NCBI RefSeq assembly: GCF_000741525.1
Contig: NZ_JGYP01000001.1
Location: forward strand, 248,001 to 312,000
Direction: 5' to 3'
DNA length: 64,000 bases
DNA from: Bifidobacterium bohemicum DSM 22767
GTDB taxonomy: Bacteria; Actinomycetota; Actinomycetes; Actinomycetales; Bifidobacteriaceae
Below, piece by piece: positions 10,355 through 21,378 of this stretch. A program made the translations under genes and the position numbers. The stretch's first letter is position 1. Each line of letters begins with the position of its first letter. The notes under the pieces are model-generated. The model searched no databases, was not told the DNA's origin, and saw nothing but the letters and a program-made list of their open reading frames with translations.

Positions 10355-11103
10355 AAACGGCAATCGTAGATGACGACCCCATTGTCTGCTCATCACTGAC
10401 CACGATCCTCGAAACCACTGAAGCCGCTGAAGTCCGATGGACCGCGAATGACGGCGAAACGGCCGTGACGAATTATTTCAGCAATCCCGCAAGCCGGCCG
10501 GATGTGCTGCTCATCGACATCCAAATGCCCGGCGTCGATGGCCTTCAAGCCGCACAGCGAATACTGGCCCGCGACAAAACCGCACGGATCCTGTTCCTCA
10601 CGACCTTCGCAGACAAAGCATACATCGATCAGGCGCTGGCTTTGGAAGCCAAAGGCTACCTGATCAAACAGGACGTCACGGCGGTCGGCCCCGCGCTGCA
10701 GGCCGTAATGGCCGGACATATCGTCTTGGGCGCGGAAGTGCTCGACAGACTCTCGACAGCCCACACGCCAACGGCACCGACAACGGCATCATCATGGTTC
10801 TCGTCGTATTCGACACCACCATCGCCAACCGCATCACCGGACAGGAACGCGGGCATTGGAACCAACACCGATTCCCAATCCGCCTCAACCAATGAACGGA
10901 CTTCCGTCTTCGCCGCGCTCAGCGACCGCGAGCGCGACATAGCGAGCCTTGTGTCCAAAGGACTTGACAACCATACGATCGCCGCCTACCTGTATTTAAG
11001 CGAAGGAACCGTACGTAACCGAATCACCGGTATCCTAGACAAGCTGGGTCTGTCCAACCGCACCCAGCTGGCCATCACTTGGATCAACGCCGGCTTACCA
11101 TAA
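10351..11103 (+). CDS. NarL/FixJ-family response regulator
   Basis: DNA-binding partner of the adjacent kinase, 250 residues. The receiver domain has the acidic pair at residues 7-9 (VDDDP), the phospho-acceptor Asp56 (LLIDIQMPG), the conserved Thr in FLTTFAD and the Lys in GYLIKQD. A LuxR-type helix-turn-helix lies at about 185-245 (LSDRERDIASLVSKGLDNHTIAAYLYLSEGTVRNRI). The linker (about 133-180) is unusually long and low in complexity, rich in Ser, Thr and Pro. The start overlaps the kinase stop. Likely target: the palindrome at 8853-8864. The last 20 bases overlap the tail of the convergent AbiH-like remnant. Confidence 0.93.
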   Translation: MKTAIVDDDPIVCSSLTTILETTEAAEVRWTANDGETAVTNYFSNPASRPDVLLIDIQMPGVDGLQAAQRILARDKTARILFLTTFADKAYIDQALALEAKGYLIKQDVTAVGPALQAVMAGHIVLGAEVLDRLSTAHTPTAPTTASSWFSSYSTPPSPTASPDRNAGIGTNTDSQSASTNERTSVFAALSDRERDIASLVSKGLDNHTIAAYLYLSEGTVRNRITGILDKLGLSNRTQLAITWINAGLP

Positions 11104-11953
11104 AGACGATTCTGACACGAAACGGCGCTAAACCCCCATACTCTGGCAGAGGTCTGATCGTCAGTCTACCTTCGATTTCCATTTTCGTCAGCAGGTCCGT
11201 GCGCCCGTCGGCTTCGGGCACATCCTGCTCGTAACGGGTGATGATGTTCCTGATGCCCTCATTAAGTGAAGCGCGAACCGAATCCTCATAATCTCCTCGC
11301 GTATAAAGGAATTCGATGTTTACCGAACCATCATAGAGGTTCGCCGCGTCGAAAATCGTTTTGAAATAGGTGTAGTCCGCATCTCCCATACCATGGCCGA
11401 ATATCGAAATGCGATCCAACGGCCTGCCGTCTTCGGCCGGATCAAGAATACCCTTGTATGACATATTCCCCCGCTGTTCGAGCACACGGAAACTTTTGGT
11501 GAACGGGTAACGCTCATCGCGAATCGGGTCGGTATATGGTTCGTCTCCACCGTAGGCCGCGCCGACATGCTCACGACCGATCGGGTTGATGCCCAGGATC
11601 GGCGCGCCGCAGTCCCCGTGGATGTTCCGCATCTGAGTGACATGCAGATCGTCCAGATCGAACGGTTGCGTGTAATTGAACGACAGGATGCTGCGCGCAC
11701 AGGGTGTCGCCGAATCAGCGAACTGCCCTTCCTTCAACATTGCCTTCCCATAGTAGGTCGCGCGCTTGCGATATTCGGGATCACTCTGCGTTTCAGCCAG
11801 ATAGCCTCCGAACACATGCTCAAATGCGTAGAGTTCGTCCTTCAACATCTGCCGAATTTGCCTGAAACCCGCATGTCCGGCGAATGGATCCGGCAAATCG
11901 GTCGCGCAAGCGTCGAACAGGGTTTGGAATGTTCTTTTGTATTCGTCAAAACG
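11084..11953 (-). pseudogene. AbiH-like abortive-infection protein, 5'-truncated remnant
   Basis: The C-terminal two thirds of an AbiH-family protein can be read: ILSFNYTQPF, then NIHGDCGAPILGI, and IFGHGMGDADYTYFKTIF, which match the family motifs FNYT, NIHG-xn-LGI and (I/Y)GHS-x2-xxDxxYF (here Ser is replaced by Gly). The frame is open back to a TAA at 11954-11956 (readable from RFDEYKRTFQTLF), so the N-terminal part, where the family carries its GNGFDL nucleotide-binding-like motif, is missing. No remains of it are visible in the 56 bases up to lepA. There is no convincing start; the first candidate is TTG 11896. I read it as a dead defence gene. AbiH proteins act against phages by abortive infection, mechanism poorly known. 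Confidence 0.65.
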
Positions 11954-11986
11954 TTATGGCACACCGGTCGCGATACCGCATCTAGG

Positions 11987-12006
11987 CCGTGGCGCCGATG
12001 CCACGG
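11987..12006 (-). terminator. Possible lepA terminator hairpin
   Basis: CCGTGGC and GCCACGG pair perfectly around a 6-base loop just after the lepA stop. No T-run follows on the minus strand, so it is a weak candidate. Confidence 0.35.
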
Positions 12007-12012
12007 ATCCGC

Positions 12013-13908
<1,896 letters not shown>

Positions 13909-14076
13909 TGCTGCCCTCCCTAGACGTATCTGTCCCCATGATATCGGCCGCGGTGGGCAAACGGGCCGGATGCCCGGTCGATAAGGCGGCGAACGGTGGT
14001 CACACGCCTTTATCCGCGCGCGGTGTTATCATGTACGCTTGTATGTCCTTAATAGAAAACGTTGTTTGGAGTAAAT

Positions 14077-14337
14077 GTGGCAAACATTAAGTCGCAAAAG
14101 AAGCGCGTGCTGACGAACGAAAAGGCGCACAAGCGCAACGTCGCCGTGAAGTCCAGTCTGAAGACCGCCATCCGCGATACTCGCAAGGCCATCGAGGCGG
14201 GCGATAAGGCCGCCGCCGAGACCGCGTTCAAGATTGCCGGCCAGAAGCTCGACAAGGCCGCCAGCGCAGGCGTGATTCACAAGAACCAGGCCGCCAACCG
14301 CAAGTCGAACCTCGCCGTGGCGATCAACGCGCTGTAA
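14077..14337 (+). CDS. rpsT: 30S ribosomal protein S20
   Basis: Small-subunit protein that binds 16S rRNA, 86 residues. GTG at 14077 gives [21 protein letters not shown], the canonical S20 N-terminus, with TTTGGAG 5-6 bases upstream; the longer frame from 14062 adds MFGVN and is not supported. Lys/Arg-rich helices run through the protein to [14 protein letters not shown] strong hairpin follows the stop. Confidence 0.97.
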   Translation: MANIKSQKKRVLTNEKAHKRNVAVKSSLKTAIRDTRKAIEAGDKAAAETAFKIAGQKLDKAASAGVIHKNQAANRKSNLAVAINAL

Positions 14338-14359
14338 GCTTATCTCAGCTTACCATTCA

Positions 14360-14406
14360 AACGGAGGAGGCCCGGGAATCGGAATGATTCCCGGGCCTCC
14401 TCCGTT
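14360..14406. terminator. 21-bp perfect hairpin between rpsT and adh (bidirectional terminator)
   Basis: Arms 14360-14380 and 14386-14406 are exact reverse complements with a 5-base loop (GGAAT). The core is GGAGGAGGCCCGGGAATC. It sits between two convergent genes, so it probably stops transcription from both sides, though neither side has a long T-run. Confidence 0.75.
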
Positions 14407-14442
14407 ATGCCTATCATCTGCCGAATTGGTGGAGGCCATCGA

Positions 14443-15513
14443 TCACAGATCGATCATGACCTTCATGGCCTTCTGATCGGCGGCATGCTTGAAAACGTCA
14501 TACGCCTTCTCGATGTCGTCGAAATCGAACGTATGCGTGGCCAGGTCCTCCGCGTGAAGCTTGCCCGAGCAACAGGTCTTCATCAACATGCCTGTTGTGT
14601 TGGCGTTCACCAGACCGGTGGTGATGGTCAGGTTGTCGATCCACAGCTTCTGAATGTCGAAGTTCACCGGCTTGCCGTGCACACCGACGTTCGACAAATG
14701 GCCACCGGCCTTGACGATCTTCTGGCAGATGTCCCACGTCGGTTCGATGCCGACGGCCTCGATGGCGCAATCGACACCACGGTTGTTCGTCAGCTCCATG
14801 ACCTTTTCGACGGCGTTCTCCTTGCCGGAGTTGATTGTATCCGTGGCGCCCATCTGCCTGGCCATGGCCAAACGATTGTCGTCCATATCAATCATGATCA
14901 CCTGCGACGGGGAATAGAGCAGACCGGTAAGCAGGCAACCCATGCCCACAGGACCTGCACCGACGATGGCAACGGTGTCGCCGGGCTTCACGTCACCGTA
15001 CTGAACACCGATTTCATGCGCCGTGGGCAAAGCGTCGGAAAGCAACACACCGGCCTTTTCGTCCAGGTTGTCCGGGAACGCATACAACGAGTTGTCCGCG
15101 AACGGAGTGCGGACATACTCGGCCTGCGTGCCATCAATCATGTAGCCCATGATCCAGCCGCCACCGTTCAGACAGTGGGAGTACAGCTGCTTCTGGCAGT
15201 TCTCGCAAGTGCCGCAACGGCTCACGCAAGAGATGACGACCTTATCTCCCTTCTTGAAGTTCTTGACCGAGGAGCCGACCTCCTCCACGATGCCGATGCC
15301 TTCGTGACCGAGAATCCTGCCGTTGAAGCTTCCCGTCTTTTCGATGGCGGTCTGCTCGATCTCGGGATTCTTGCCTTTCAGAATCCCCAAATCCGTTCCG
15401 CAGATCGTTGTTTTGGTCATCCGGATAATGGCATCCGTCGGTTCGATAATCTCCGGCCTTGGACGTTCTTCAAATCGGGCATCATTGTCCCCGTAATAAA
15501 CCATGGCCTTCAT
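14443..15513 (-). CDS. Zinc-dependent alcohol dehydrogenase (MDR family)
   Basis: NAD(P)-dependent medium-chain alcohol dehydrogenase, 356 residues from ATG 15513. Catalytic zinc ligands are Cys in TTICGTDLG and GHEGIGIVEEVG; the structural zinc site is CGTCENCQKQLYSHC (four cysteines); the cofactor loop is VGAGPVGMG. The closest general match is the group of alcohol/threonine/sorbitol-type dehydrogenases that reduce acetaldehyde or short aldehydes; the substrate is not certain. AAGGAG 7 bases before the ATG decides this start; the frame is open to 15606. A 15-bp palindrome overlaps a likely promoter about 75 bases upstream. Confidence 0.92.
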   Translation of the reverse strand: MKAMVYYGDNDARFEERPRPEIIEPTDAIIRMTKTTICGTDLGILKGKNPEIEQTAIEKTGSFNGRILGHEGIGIVEEVGSSVKNFKKGDKVVISCVSRCGTCENCQKQLYSHCLNGGGWIMGYMIDGTQAEYVRTPFADNSLYAFPDNLDEKAGVLLSDALPTAHEIGVQYGDVKPGDTVAIVGAGPVGMGCLLTGLLYSPSQVIMIDMDDNRLAMARQMGATDTINSGKENAVEKVMELTNNRGVDCAIEAVGIEPTWDICQKIVKAGGHLSNVGVHGKPVNFDIQKLWIDNLTITTGLVNANTTGMLMKTCCSGKLHAEDLATHTFDFDDIEKAYDVFKHAADQKAMKVMIDL

Positions 15514-15584
15514 TGACATTCTCCTTAGTGTATTTTTGTGAAACACATCACAGTTATAGTAACATGACGCACATGCATTCAAGA

Positions 15585-15599
15585 GGGCTTGACAAGCCC
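15585..15599. promoter_or_regulatory. 15-bp palindrome GGGCTTGACAAGCCC upstream of adh
   Basis: A perfect 7+7 inverted repeat with one central base lies 72-86 bases upstream of the alcohol dehydrogenase ATG. Read on the minus strand its centre gives TTGTCA and the next bases TTGAAT, either of which could be a -35, with TATAAC about 18 bases beyond TTGAAT. It looks like an operator site; the cognate regulator is unknown. Confidence 0.4.
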
Positions 15600-15614
15600 G
15601 TTTCAACGGTTCAG

Positions 15615-15623
15615 CCCCCCCCC
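15615..15623. repeat. C9 homopolymer (G9 on the adh strand) in the 409-base gap before adh
   Basis: Nine consecutive C, 102 bases upstream of the adh start. Two more C9 tracts occur at 31893 and 35686, each upstream of a minus-strand gene. The remaining bases of 15514-15922 hold the adh promoter region; I see no gene in them. Confidence 0.8.
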
Positions 15624-15922
15624 GAACAAGCCGGCCGCTCCTGCATTCGCAAGCGCGAGTAAGGCGTTAATCACTGGAATCGCAACATCAATCAGCTCCA
15701 TGTTCCCCTCGGAGCGTAGGCTTCAGCCTTGAACGAACGGACCGAGTCGATTACCACAACGATATCCAACGGCGCTTAACGGCATTCCCGAAACCACGTT
15801 TTTAAATTCGATTCATCGTTTGAATCACGTAATGCCGTCAGAAACGATCGAGCTTCATTGTATTTTCTCAATAAATACGACAACATGCTGTATTTCATTG
15901 AACAATAGACGACGAAAGACCA

Positions 15923-16591
15923 TCAGAACCTATACTGCTTACGCTTGATGGCGCCGGGCACCTTCCAGTCGAATTTTACCGAAAGCATGCGCAGACACAC
16001 CACCAGCGCCACAATGAGCAGATCGCAAACCAATTCACCGGTGAAGCTCAGAACGCCCCGCGCATATGCACGCGTGGAAAACACCGTCAGAACACTGCCG
16101 ATAAGCGCCGGCACCGTGTACCAATGGCTGTCGCCGATCACGGAAGGGACCCGATTGAGCAGCACGTCACGAATCAGTCCACCACCGATGGCGGTGATCA
16201 GCCCCATGAACACGGCGGTCATTCCAGAGGTGTGGTACATGAGGGCCTTCTGGGTGCCGTTAACGGCATAAAGCCCTAAAGCCAGTGCATCCAAAGTCGC
16301 CATCGTCCACTTCAGACCATCGACCTCAGGATAGACCACCGCCACGGCGCAGGAGGCCAGCAAAGTGGTGATGACCAACCCCTTATTCGAAACGCCGACA
16401 GGCGGGAAAATGCCGAGCAACACGTCGCGGATAATTCCACCGCCAAGGCCTGTGAGCCACACGGTCATGAGAATGGCAATGAAATCGTAACGCTTCCTGA
16501 CGGCCCACAAACCGCCCAGCAGGCCACAGCAAAACGTTGCCAGATATTCGATGGCCCAGAAGAACGCGTTGCTTTCCAATGCCAGCTGCAT
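15923..16591 (-). CDS. TRIC channel (UPF0126) family membrane protein
   Basis: 222 residues with seven predicted membrane segments built from two similar halves. Each half carries the family's glycine motif followed by Arg-Asp: LGGGIIRDVLLG (about 49-60) and IGGGLIRDVLLN (about 135-146). Bacterial TRIC homologues form trimeric monovalent cation channels; the physiological role in bacteria is uncertain. GGGAGTGG precedes ATG 16591. It stands alone between adh and ilvE, separated from ilvE by a hairpin. Confidence 0.9.
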   Translation of the reverse strand: MQLALESNAFFWAIEYLATFCCGLLGGLWAVRKRYDFIAILMTVWLTGLGGGIIRDVLLGIFPPVGVSNKGLVITTLLASCAVAVVYPEVDGLKWTMATLDALALGLYAVNGTQKALMYHTSGMTAVFMGLITAIGGGLIRDVLLNRVPSVIGDSHWYTVPALIGSVLTVFSTRAYARGVLSFTGELVCDLLIVALVVCLRMLSVKFDWKVPGAIKRKQYRF

Positions 16592-16676
16592 GAATCCACT
16601 CCCAATGCTTTCAGCCGATTTTTACGGGCGCTCGACACATTCGACCTTCATGATTCACATTATGCCAGCAAAGCCC

Positions 16677-16727
16677 GTGCCCGAAGACGTCGGTGTGTCT
16701 TGGCCGGCACGCCACATCTTCGGGCAC
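16677..16727 (-). terminator. Hairpin downstream of ilvE
   Basis: GTGCCCGAAGA (16677-16687) and TCTTCGGGCAC (16717-16727) form an 11-bp perfect stem around a 29-base loop that can itself fold. It follows the ilvE stop at 16769. No T-run follows, so its role as terminator is moderate. Confidence 0.5.
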
Positions 16728-16768
16728 AATAATCAAAAAAGAAAGCAGAACGTCTGCATGAAAACCGT

Positions 16769-17896
16769 CTAGCAGACCCTCCACATCCACTCGTGCGGAT
16801 CGTCGATTTCGCCAAGCTGGATGCCAAGAAGCCTCTCGCGCAACGCGCAGGTCAGTTCGCCGGACCTGCCGCCGCCGACCTCGACGTCGAAGGTCTCCGA
16901 CTTGAAGCGGCCTATCGGAGTGATGATCGCGGCCGTGCCGCAGGCGAAGACCTCGGTCACCTCTCCGGATTCGATGTCGTCGAGCAGCCCATCAAGCCTG
17001 ATCATGGTCTCAACCACGTCCCGTCCCTCATCATGGGCCAGCTGAATAAGCGAACGACGCGTCACGCCCGGCAGGATGTTGCCGGTGAGCGACGGAGTTT
17101 CCAAATGCCCATCCTTATGCACGGCGAACATATTCATGCCGCCAAGCTCTTCAAGATAGGTCCTGGTAGCTGCGTCGACAAAACACACCTGCTCGCACCC
17201 GTGATCGGCGCCACGGTATTCGCCGAGCAGCGAAGCCGCATAATTGCCGCCGCACTTGGCGAAACCGGTCCCTCCGGGACCAGTGCGGAACCATTTATCT
17301 TCAACCCAGATGCTCACCGGCTTGACCCCTCCCGGGAAGTACGGACCGGAGGGAGATGCGATGACGCAGTAGTCCACCGTTTCCGGCGCACGCACGCCTA
17401 GGAACGCCTCGGAGGCGAACATGAACGGACGAATGTACAACGTGTATTCACGACGTGTCGGCACCCACTGAACATCCTGCCTGACCAGCGCTGCCACAGA
17501 CCCGAGGAAGTCCTCCTCGGACAGTTCCGGCAGATAGAGACGTTTGGCGGAGTTGGCAAAGCGCTCCGCGTTGGCGTCCGGGCGAAACAGCCATGTGCTG
17601 CCGTCCGCGTGACGATACGCCTTAAGCCCTTCGAAGCACTCCTGCGCATAATGTAAAACGGAGGCGCCCGGCTGCATATCAAGCGGACCATAGGGCTCGA
17701 CCCGGCGGTCGCCCCACCCGTCGCCCTTGTGCCAGACCATATGAATCATACTGTCGCTGAACAGTTGTCCGAACGCAGGCTTGTCGATGAGCTGCTCACG
17801 TCGCTCGTCGTTAACGGGGTTCGGATTCGGCTTGACGTCGAAAGCATCCGCAAGCTTCGACAACGCCGCTGGGTCATGATGGGTTTGCTCTGTCAT
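16769..17896 (-). CDS. ilvE: Branched-chain-amino-acid aminotransferase
   Basis: PLP enzyme that makes Leu, Ile and Val from their 2-oxo acids using glutamate. 375 residues from ATG 17896 (GTG 17902 is two codons upstream; AGAAGAAG precedes). It is of the longer fold-type IV BCAT class: QECFEGLKAYRHADG, the catalytic Lys in GTGFAKCGGNYAASL, EELGGMNMF, and TPSLTGNILPGVTRRS all present. The C-terminus EVFACGTAAIITPIG carries the cofactor phosphate loop. It stands as a single gene, with a hairpin after it and the rplY terminator before it. Confidence 0.97.
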   Translation of the reverse strand: MTEQTHHDPAALSKLADAFDVKPNPNPVNDERREQLIDKPAFGQLFSDSMIHMVWHKGDGWGDRRVEPYGPLDMQPGASVLHYAQECFEGLKAYRHADGSTWLFRPDANAERFANSAKRLYLPELSEEDFLGSVAALVRQDVQWVPTRREYTLYIRPFMFASEAFLGVRAPETVDYCVIASPSGPYFPGGVKPVSIWVEDKWFRTGPGGTGFAKCGGNYAASLLGEYRGADHGCEQVCFVDAATRTYLEELGGMNMFAVHKDGHLETPSLTGNILPGVTRRSLIQLAHDEGRDVVETMIRLDGLLDDIESGEVTEVFACGTAAIITPIGRFKSETFDVEVGGGRSGELTCALRERLLGIQLGEIDDPHEWMWRVC

Positions 17897-18108
17897 ATTC
17901 ACTTCTTCTCTGGCGCCGCATGGACGGCCTTCGGGTTCATGTCAGCGGGACGCTTCCGGCATCCGCGCGTTACCAGATACTGTGGCACAAACCACCGCCC
18001 TCACGGTCGAGTCGTTCACATATTGAAAAGGTTCACTTCATCTGCCGGAACTCATCAACGAGGCGTCATTGGAAACCTGTGGTGAAAACACATATCCTTA
18101 TTAAGACA

Positions 18109-18156
18109 ATCAGGCCGATGGCCAGCGGAAGCAATCACGCTGGACATCGGCCTGAT
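18109..18156 (-). terminator. rplY terminator
   Basis: Arms 18109-18127 and 18138-18156 pair over 19 positions with one mismatch around a 10-base loop. It lies 46-94 bases after the rplY stop. On the minus strand it is followed by TGTCTTAATAA, weakly T-rich. The remainder of 17897-18108 is the ilvE upstream region; I see no gene in it. Confidence 0.7.
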
Positions 18157-18202
18157 CATGTAAACGAAACGCCTATTGCCGGAAGAAATCCCGGCCTACA
18201 GG

Positions 18203-18835
18203 CTACTTCTCCTTTGCATCGCTTGCGGCAGCGGCATCCCCACCCTCGGCCGGAGCGGCGTCGGCGGAAACAGCTTCCGAGGGAGCGGTGGCATCCTCAG
18301 GCACCACAACGCTGACCAGCGAATCCTCCATGTCGGCTTCCACCAGCTCGACGCCAGCAGGCAGCTGGACATCTTTGGCGAAGATCTTATCGCCATCAGC
18401 CATACCTTCGACGTTCACGTCGATACGCTCAGGCAGGTTGGCCACATCGGCCTTGACGCGCAACATCTGCACATCAACGAAGGCGACGGCGGCACCCTTC
18501 GGCGTACCAACGGCGAAGACCGGCACCTCGACCTCGATCTTCTCGCCGGTCTTGACCTCATAGAAATCAATGTGCTCGACGATGCGCTTGACGGGGTTGC
18601 GCTGCACCTCCTTGACGACGGCCATCTTGGATTCCTTGCCGTACTTAATCGTGAACAGTGCGTTGGCGCGACGCAGGGCCAGCGTGCTCTCCCGCATCGG
18701 CAGCTTCACGAACACCGGCTCGTTACCGCCGGCGTAAATGGTGGCCGGAATCTGCTTGGCCACGCGCATACGGCGGGCCACTCCCTTGCCGAACTCGGTA
18801 CGGAGCTCACCTTCGAGGGTGATCGTATTTGCCAT
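18203..18835 (-). CDS. rplY: 50S ribosomal protein L25/general stress protein Ctc
   Basis: 5S rRNA-binding ribosomal protein of the CTC form, 210 residues: L25 domain (about 1-95, MANTITLEGELRTEFGKGVARRMR) followed by the TL5 C-terminal domain (about 100-185) and an Ala/Glu/Asp-rich tail. ATG 18835 has AAGGAG 6 bases upstream; the open frame to 18928 is not supported. It is divergent from the acyl-CoA ligase gene. Confidence 0.96.
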   Translation of the reverse strand: MANTITLEGELRTEFGKGVARRMRVAKQIPATIYAGGNEPVFVKLPMRESTLALRRANALFTIKYGKESKMAVVKEVQRNPVKRIVEHIDFYEVKTGEKIEVEVPVFAVGTPKGAAVAFVDVQMLRVKADVANLPERIDVNVEGMADGDKIFAKDVQLPAGVELVEADMEDSLVSVVVPEDATAPSEAVSADAAPAEGGDAAAASDAKEK

Positions 18836-19260
18836 AATGGTCTCCTTAACATGCCTGTACGGTGTCTTGTCTGTTGTCTCGACGCATCGACGCGCCGAAG
18901 ACCACTGTCTCAAAGGAGACTGCAACATCTTTCAGCTCAGTCGATAACGGGAATCACTTCCCCTCGCCAAAGCGTGACATACGAACGACTCAAACGAGCC
19001 GAGCGCTCATCTCAACAACGTTTCCATCATACCGTCAAGGTGGACAATCCTTTATCCATATCCGCGTTCGCATACTACGCGCCGTCTCATGATGCCTTAC
19101 CGTCTTTTGGCAGCCTTGCCACCCGCCACCTAGGATGACTGGCCTTGAAACTTGAACTTGCTACGCTACCGTAAGGTGACGGAAAGAGACAAACCCGCTA
19201 GAATCGGTCTTTGTACGGTTTGATTCAAGACAATAAGAAACAAGAAGGCCGAGGTTCCGC
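18836..19260. promoter_or_regulatory. Divergent intergenic region rplY / fadD
   Basis: 425 bases without a supportable gene. TAGAAT at 19199-19204 could be the -10 of the acyl-CoA ligase gene, with TGACGG 16 bases before it as a poor -35. Short frames here have no family resemblance. Confidence 0.3.
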
Positions 19261-21303
19261 GTGTCACTCATCGAAATGCTTAAGCAGCAATCCCTGAAAC
19301 TCAGTCAACGAGCCTTTAACGTCACAGGGGGTTTTCAACATCCCGTCAACAGCGAGGATCCGGAGAATCCGGATTTCAATGAGGATCGCCATCAGGTGAC
19401 CATCACCCCTGTCGACATGGCCACTCTGCCCTCTAGCCATGAGTGGGGTCCCGGCTACCCCACCACCCTGTTCCTGGACGAGAAGACCGGCCTGCTGACA
19501 GTCGAAACCGCAGGAATTCCACCCATTGATGAGGGCATGTCAATCTATGACCTGTACGTCGATCGTGCAGAACGCATGGGCGGCGACCCTCTCTACACAT
19601 ACAAAGACGACGGCAAATGGGTCACGAAGACCGCCAACGATTTTCTTGAGGACGTGCGCGCCGTAGCCAAGGGACTTTTGCATTACGGTATCGACAAGGG
19701 CGACGCGGTGGCCTTTATGAGCCAGACATCCTACGACTGGGATGTGGTTGATGCGGCGGTGATGGCCATCGGCGGCGTGTTGGCCACCATTTATGAAACC
19801 GATTCGGCTGAGCAGATACGCAACATCGTCAACAACTCGGACTCACGCCTGTTGATTGTGGCGACCATTGAGATGCGAGAAAAGGCCAGCGGTGCCGTGG
19901 AGGACTGCCCAACCCTCGAAAAAACGTACTGCCTTGAAACGGGAGCGCTCGACGAACTGCGCGACTACGGCGAATCCATTACGGACGAGATGCTCAACAA
20001 ACGCATTGATTCGATCAAGAAAACGGACCTGTGTTCGATCGTTTACACGTCCGGCTCCACTGCCGCGCCAAAGGGTGTGGAAATGACGCACGAGCACTAC
20101 TGCACCACGGCGCTCAACCTACGCGACTATATGCCGGGTCTGCTGAAGCAAAAAGGCAAGTCCGTGCTTCTGTTTCTCCCTCAGGCACACACCTTCGCAC
20201 GCGCGGTCAACTACATCGTGGTGGCCAGCGATCTGCGCATCTACATCTCCGGAGGCATCAAGACGCTTCTCGGCGACCTCCAAGTAGCCAAGCCGTGCGT
20301 AACCGTCATGGTGCCACGCGTGCTTGAGAAAGTATACAACGCGGCTTCGCAGAAAGCCGGCAACGGCACCAAAGGCGTGGCCTTCGCAGCCGCCGTGGTG
20401 GCCGCTCAGGAGTACGAACACCAGATGAGTGAGAATGGGTCAGCCAGTTTTGTGGCCAGGGCCCGCCGTGCCGCATTCGACCGCCCAGTGTATAGATCGT
20501 TACGCGAAGTGCTCGGCGGACACGCCGAATGGTTCGTGGCCGGCGGCGCACCACTCGACCCGAAACTGCTGGCCTTCTTCCGCGGAGCGAACGTCCCCGC
20601 ATACGAAGGCTATGGGCTTACGGAGACGACGGCTCCATGCGCGTTCAATCCCATGGGCACCCCGTTCCACGAGGGCTCGGTGGGTGTGCCCTACCCCGGC
20701 TTCTCGATTCGACTTGCCGAAGACGGCGAGATTCAGGTCAAAGGCACCTGCGTGTTCAACCGGTACCACAAAAACGACGAGGCCACCGAGCTCGCGTTCA
20801 CCAAGGATGGCTGGTATGCGACCGGTGATCTCGGACGTATCAGCAACGACGGTTTCCTCTACATCACCGGTCGGAAGAAAGACCTGATTATCACGGCCGG
20901 CGGCAAGAATGTTGCGCCCGGACCCATCGAAGAAGTCATCCAGCGCTGCAAGTTCGTCTCGCAGGCGCTGGTGCTGGGCGACAAGCGCCCGTTCATCTCG
21001 GCACTGATCACCATGGACGAGACCTCCCTGCGCTCGTGGCTCGAGTCCGCGGGTCTCGATCGCGACATGCCGATGGATGAGGCGTGCGAGAACGCCGTGG
21101 TGCGCGCCGAGGTGCAGACCTGGGTCGACAAGGCCAACGAAGGCGTCTCCCGCGCCGAGTCAGTGCGCAAGTTCATCCTGCTGCCCGAGGAGTTCAGCCA
21201 AGAGGATGGTCTGTTGACACCCTCCATGAAAGTCAAACGGCCCGCCGTCATCAAGCATTATGAAACGCTGCTCAACACACAGATGTACACGAAGAAGAAG
21301 TGA
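19261..21303 (+). CDS. Long-chain-fatty-acid-CoA ligase (AMP-forming)
   Basis: Activates long-chain fatty acids to acyl-CoA through an acyl-adenylate. 680 residues, GTG start with GAGG 6 bases upstream. Adenylation motifs in order: P-loop YTSGSTAAPKG (about 263-273), GYGLTETTAP (about 454), YATGDLGRISNDGF (about 519), GRKKDLIITAGGKNVAPG (about 538) and the acylation-site Lys region TPSMKVKRP (about 657). The length and the N-terminal lead agree with actinobacterial FadD15-like enzymes used to salvage exogenous fatty acids for membrane lipids. It is monocistronic, with a good terminator after it. Confidence 0.95.
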   Translation: MSLIEMLKQQSLKLSQRAFNVTGGFQHPVNSEDPENPDFNEDRHQVTITPVDMATLPSSHEWGPGYPTTLFLDEKTGLLTVETAGIPPIDEGMSIYDLYVDRAERMGGDPLYTYKDDGKWVTKTANDFLEDVRAVAKGLLHYGIDKGDAVAFMSQTSYDWDVVDAAVMAIGGVLATIYETDSAEQIRNIVNNSDSRLLIVATIEMREKASGAVEDCPTLEKTYCLETGALDELRDYGESITDEMLNKRIDSIKKTDLCSIVYTSGSTAAPKGVEMTHEHYCTTALNLRDYMPGLLKQKGKSVLLFLPQAHTFARAVNYIVVASDLRIYISGGIKTLLGDLQVAKPCVTVMVPRVLEKVYNAASQKAGNGTKGVAFAAAVVAAQEYEHQMSENGSASFVARARRAAFDRPVYRSLREVLGGHAEWFVAGGAPLDPKLLAFFRGANVPAYEGYGLTETTAPCAFNPMGTPFHEGSVGVPYPGFSIRLAEDGEIQVKGTCVFNRYHKNDEATELAFTKDGWYATGDLGRISNDGFLYITGRKKDLIITAGGKNVAPGPIEEVIQRCKFVSQALVLGDKRPFISALITMDETSLRSWLESAGLDRDMPMDEACENAVVRAEVQTWVDKANEGVSRAESVRKFILLPEEFSQEDGLLTPSMKVKRPAVIKHYETLLNTQMYTKKK

Positions 21304-21334
21304 TACCGCGGGTTTGCGCCCACTGTTTCAAACC

Positions 21335-21378
21335 AGCCGTGAAGGCATGTAATCGCATGCCTCCACGGCTGTTTTTTG
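21335..21378 (+). terminator. Rho-independent terminator after the acyl-CoA ligase gene
   Basis: Arms AGCCGTGAAGGCATG and CATGCCTCCACGGCT pair over 15 positions with one mismatch around a 6-base loop, followed by GTTTTTTG. It lies 31 bases after the stop. Confidence 0.92.

Noticed and set aside
14407-15516. 369-codon plus-strand frame opposite the alcohol dehydrogenase
   Set aside because: Antisense shadow in a G+C-rich gene; His-rich composition and no motif.
18176-19138. 320-codon plus-strand frame over rplY and its upstream region
   Set aside because: Shadow of rplY; no ribosome binding site or recognisable protein.
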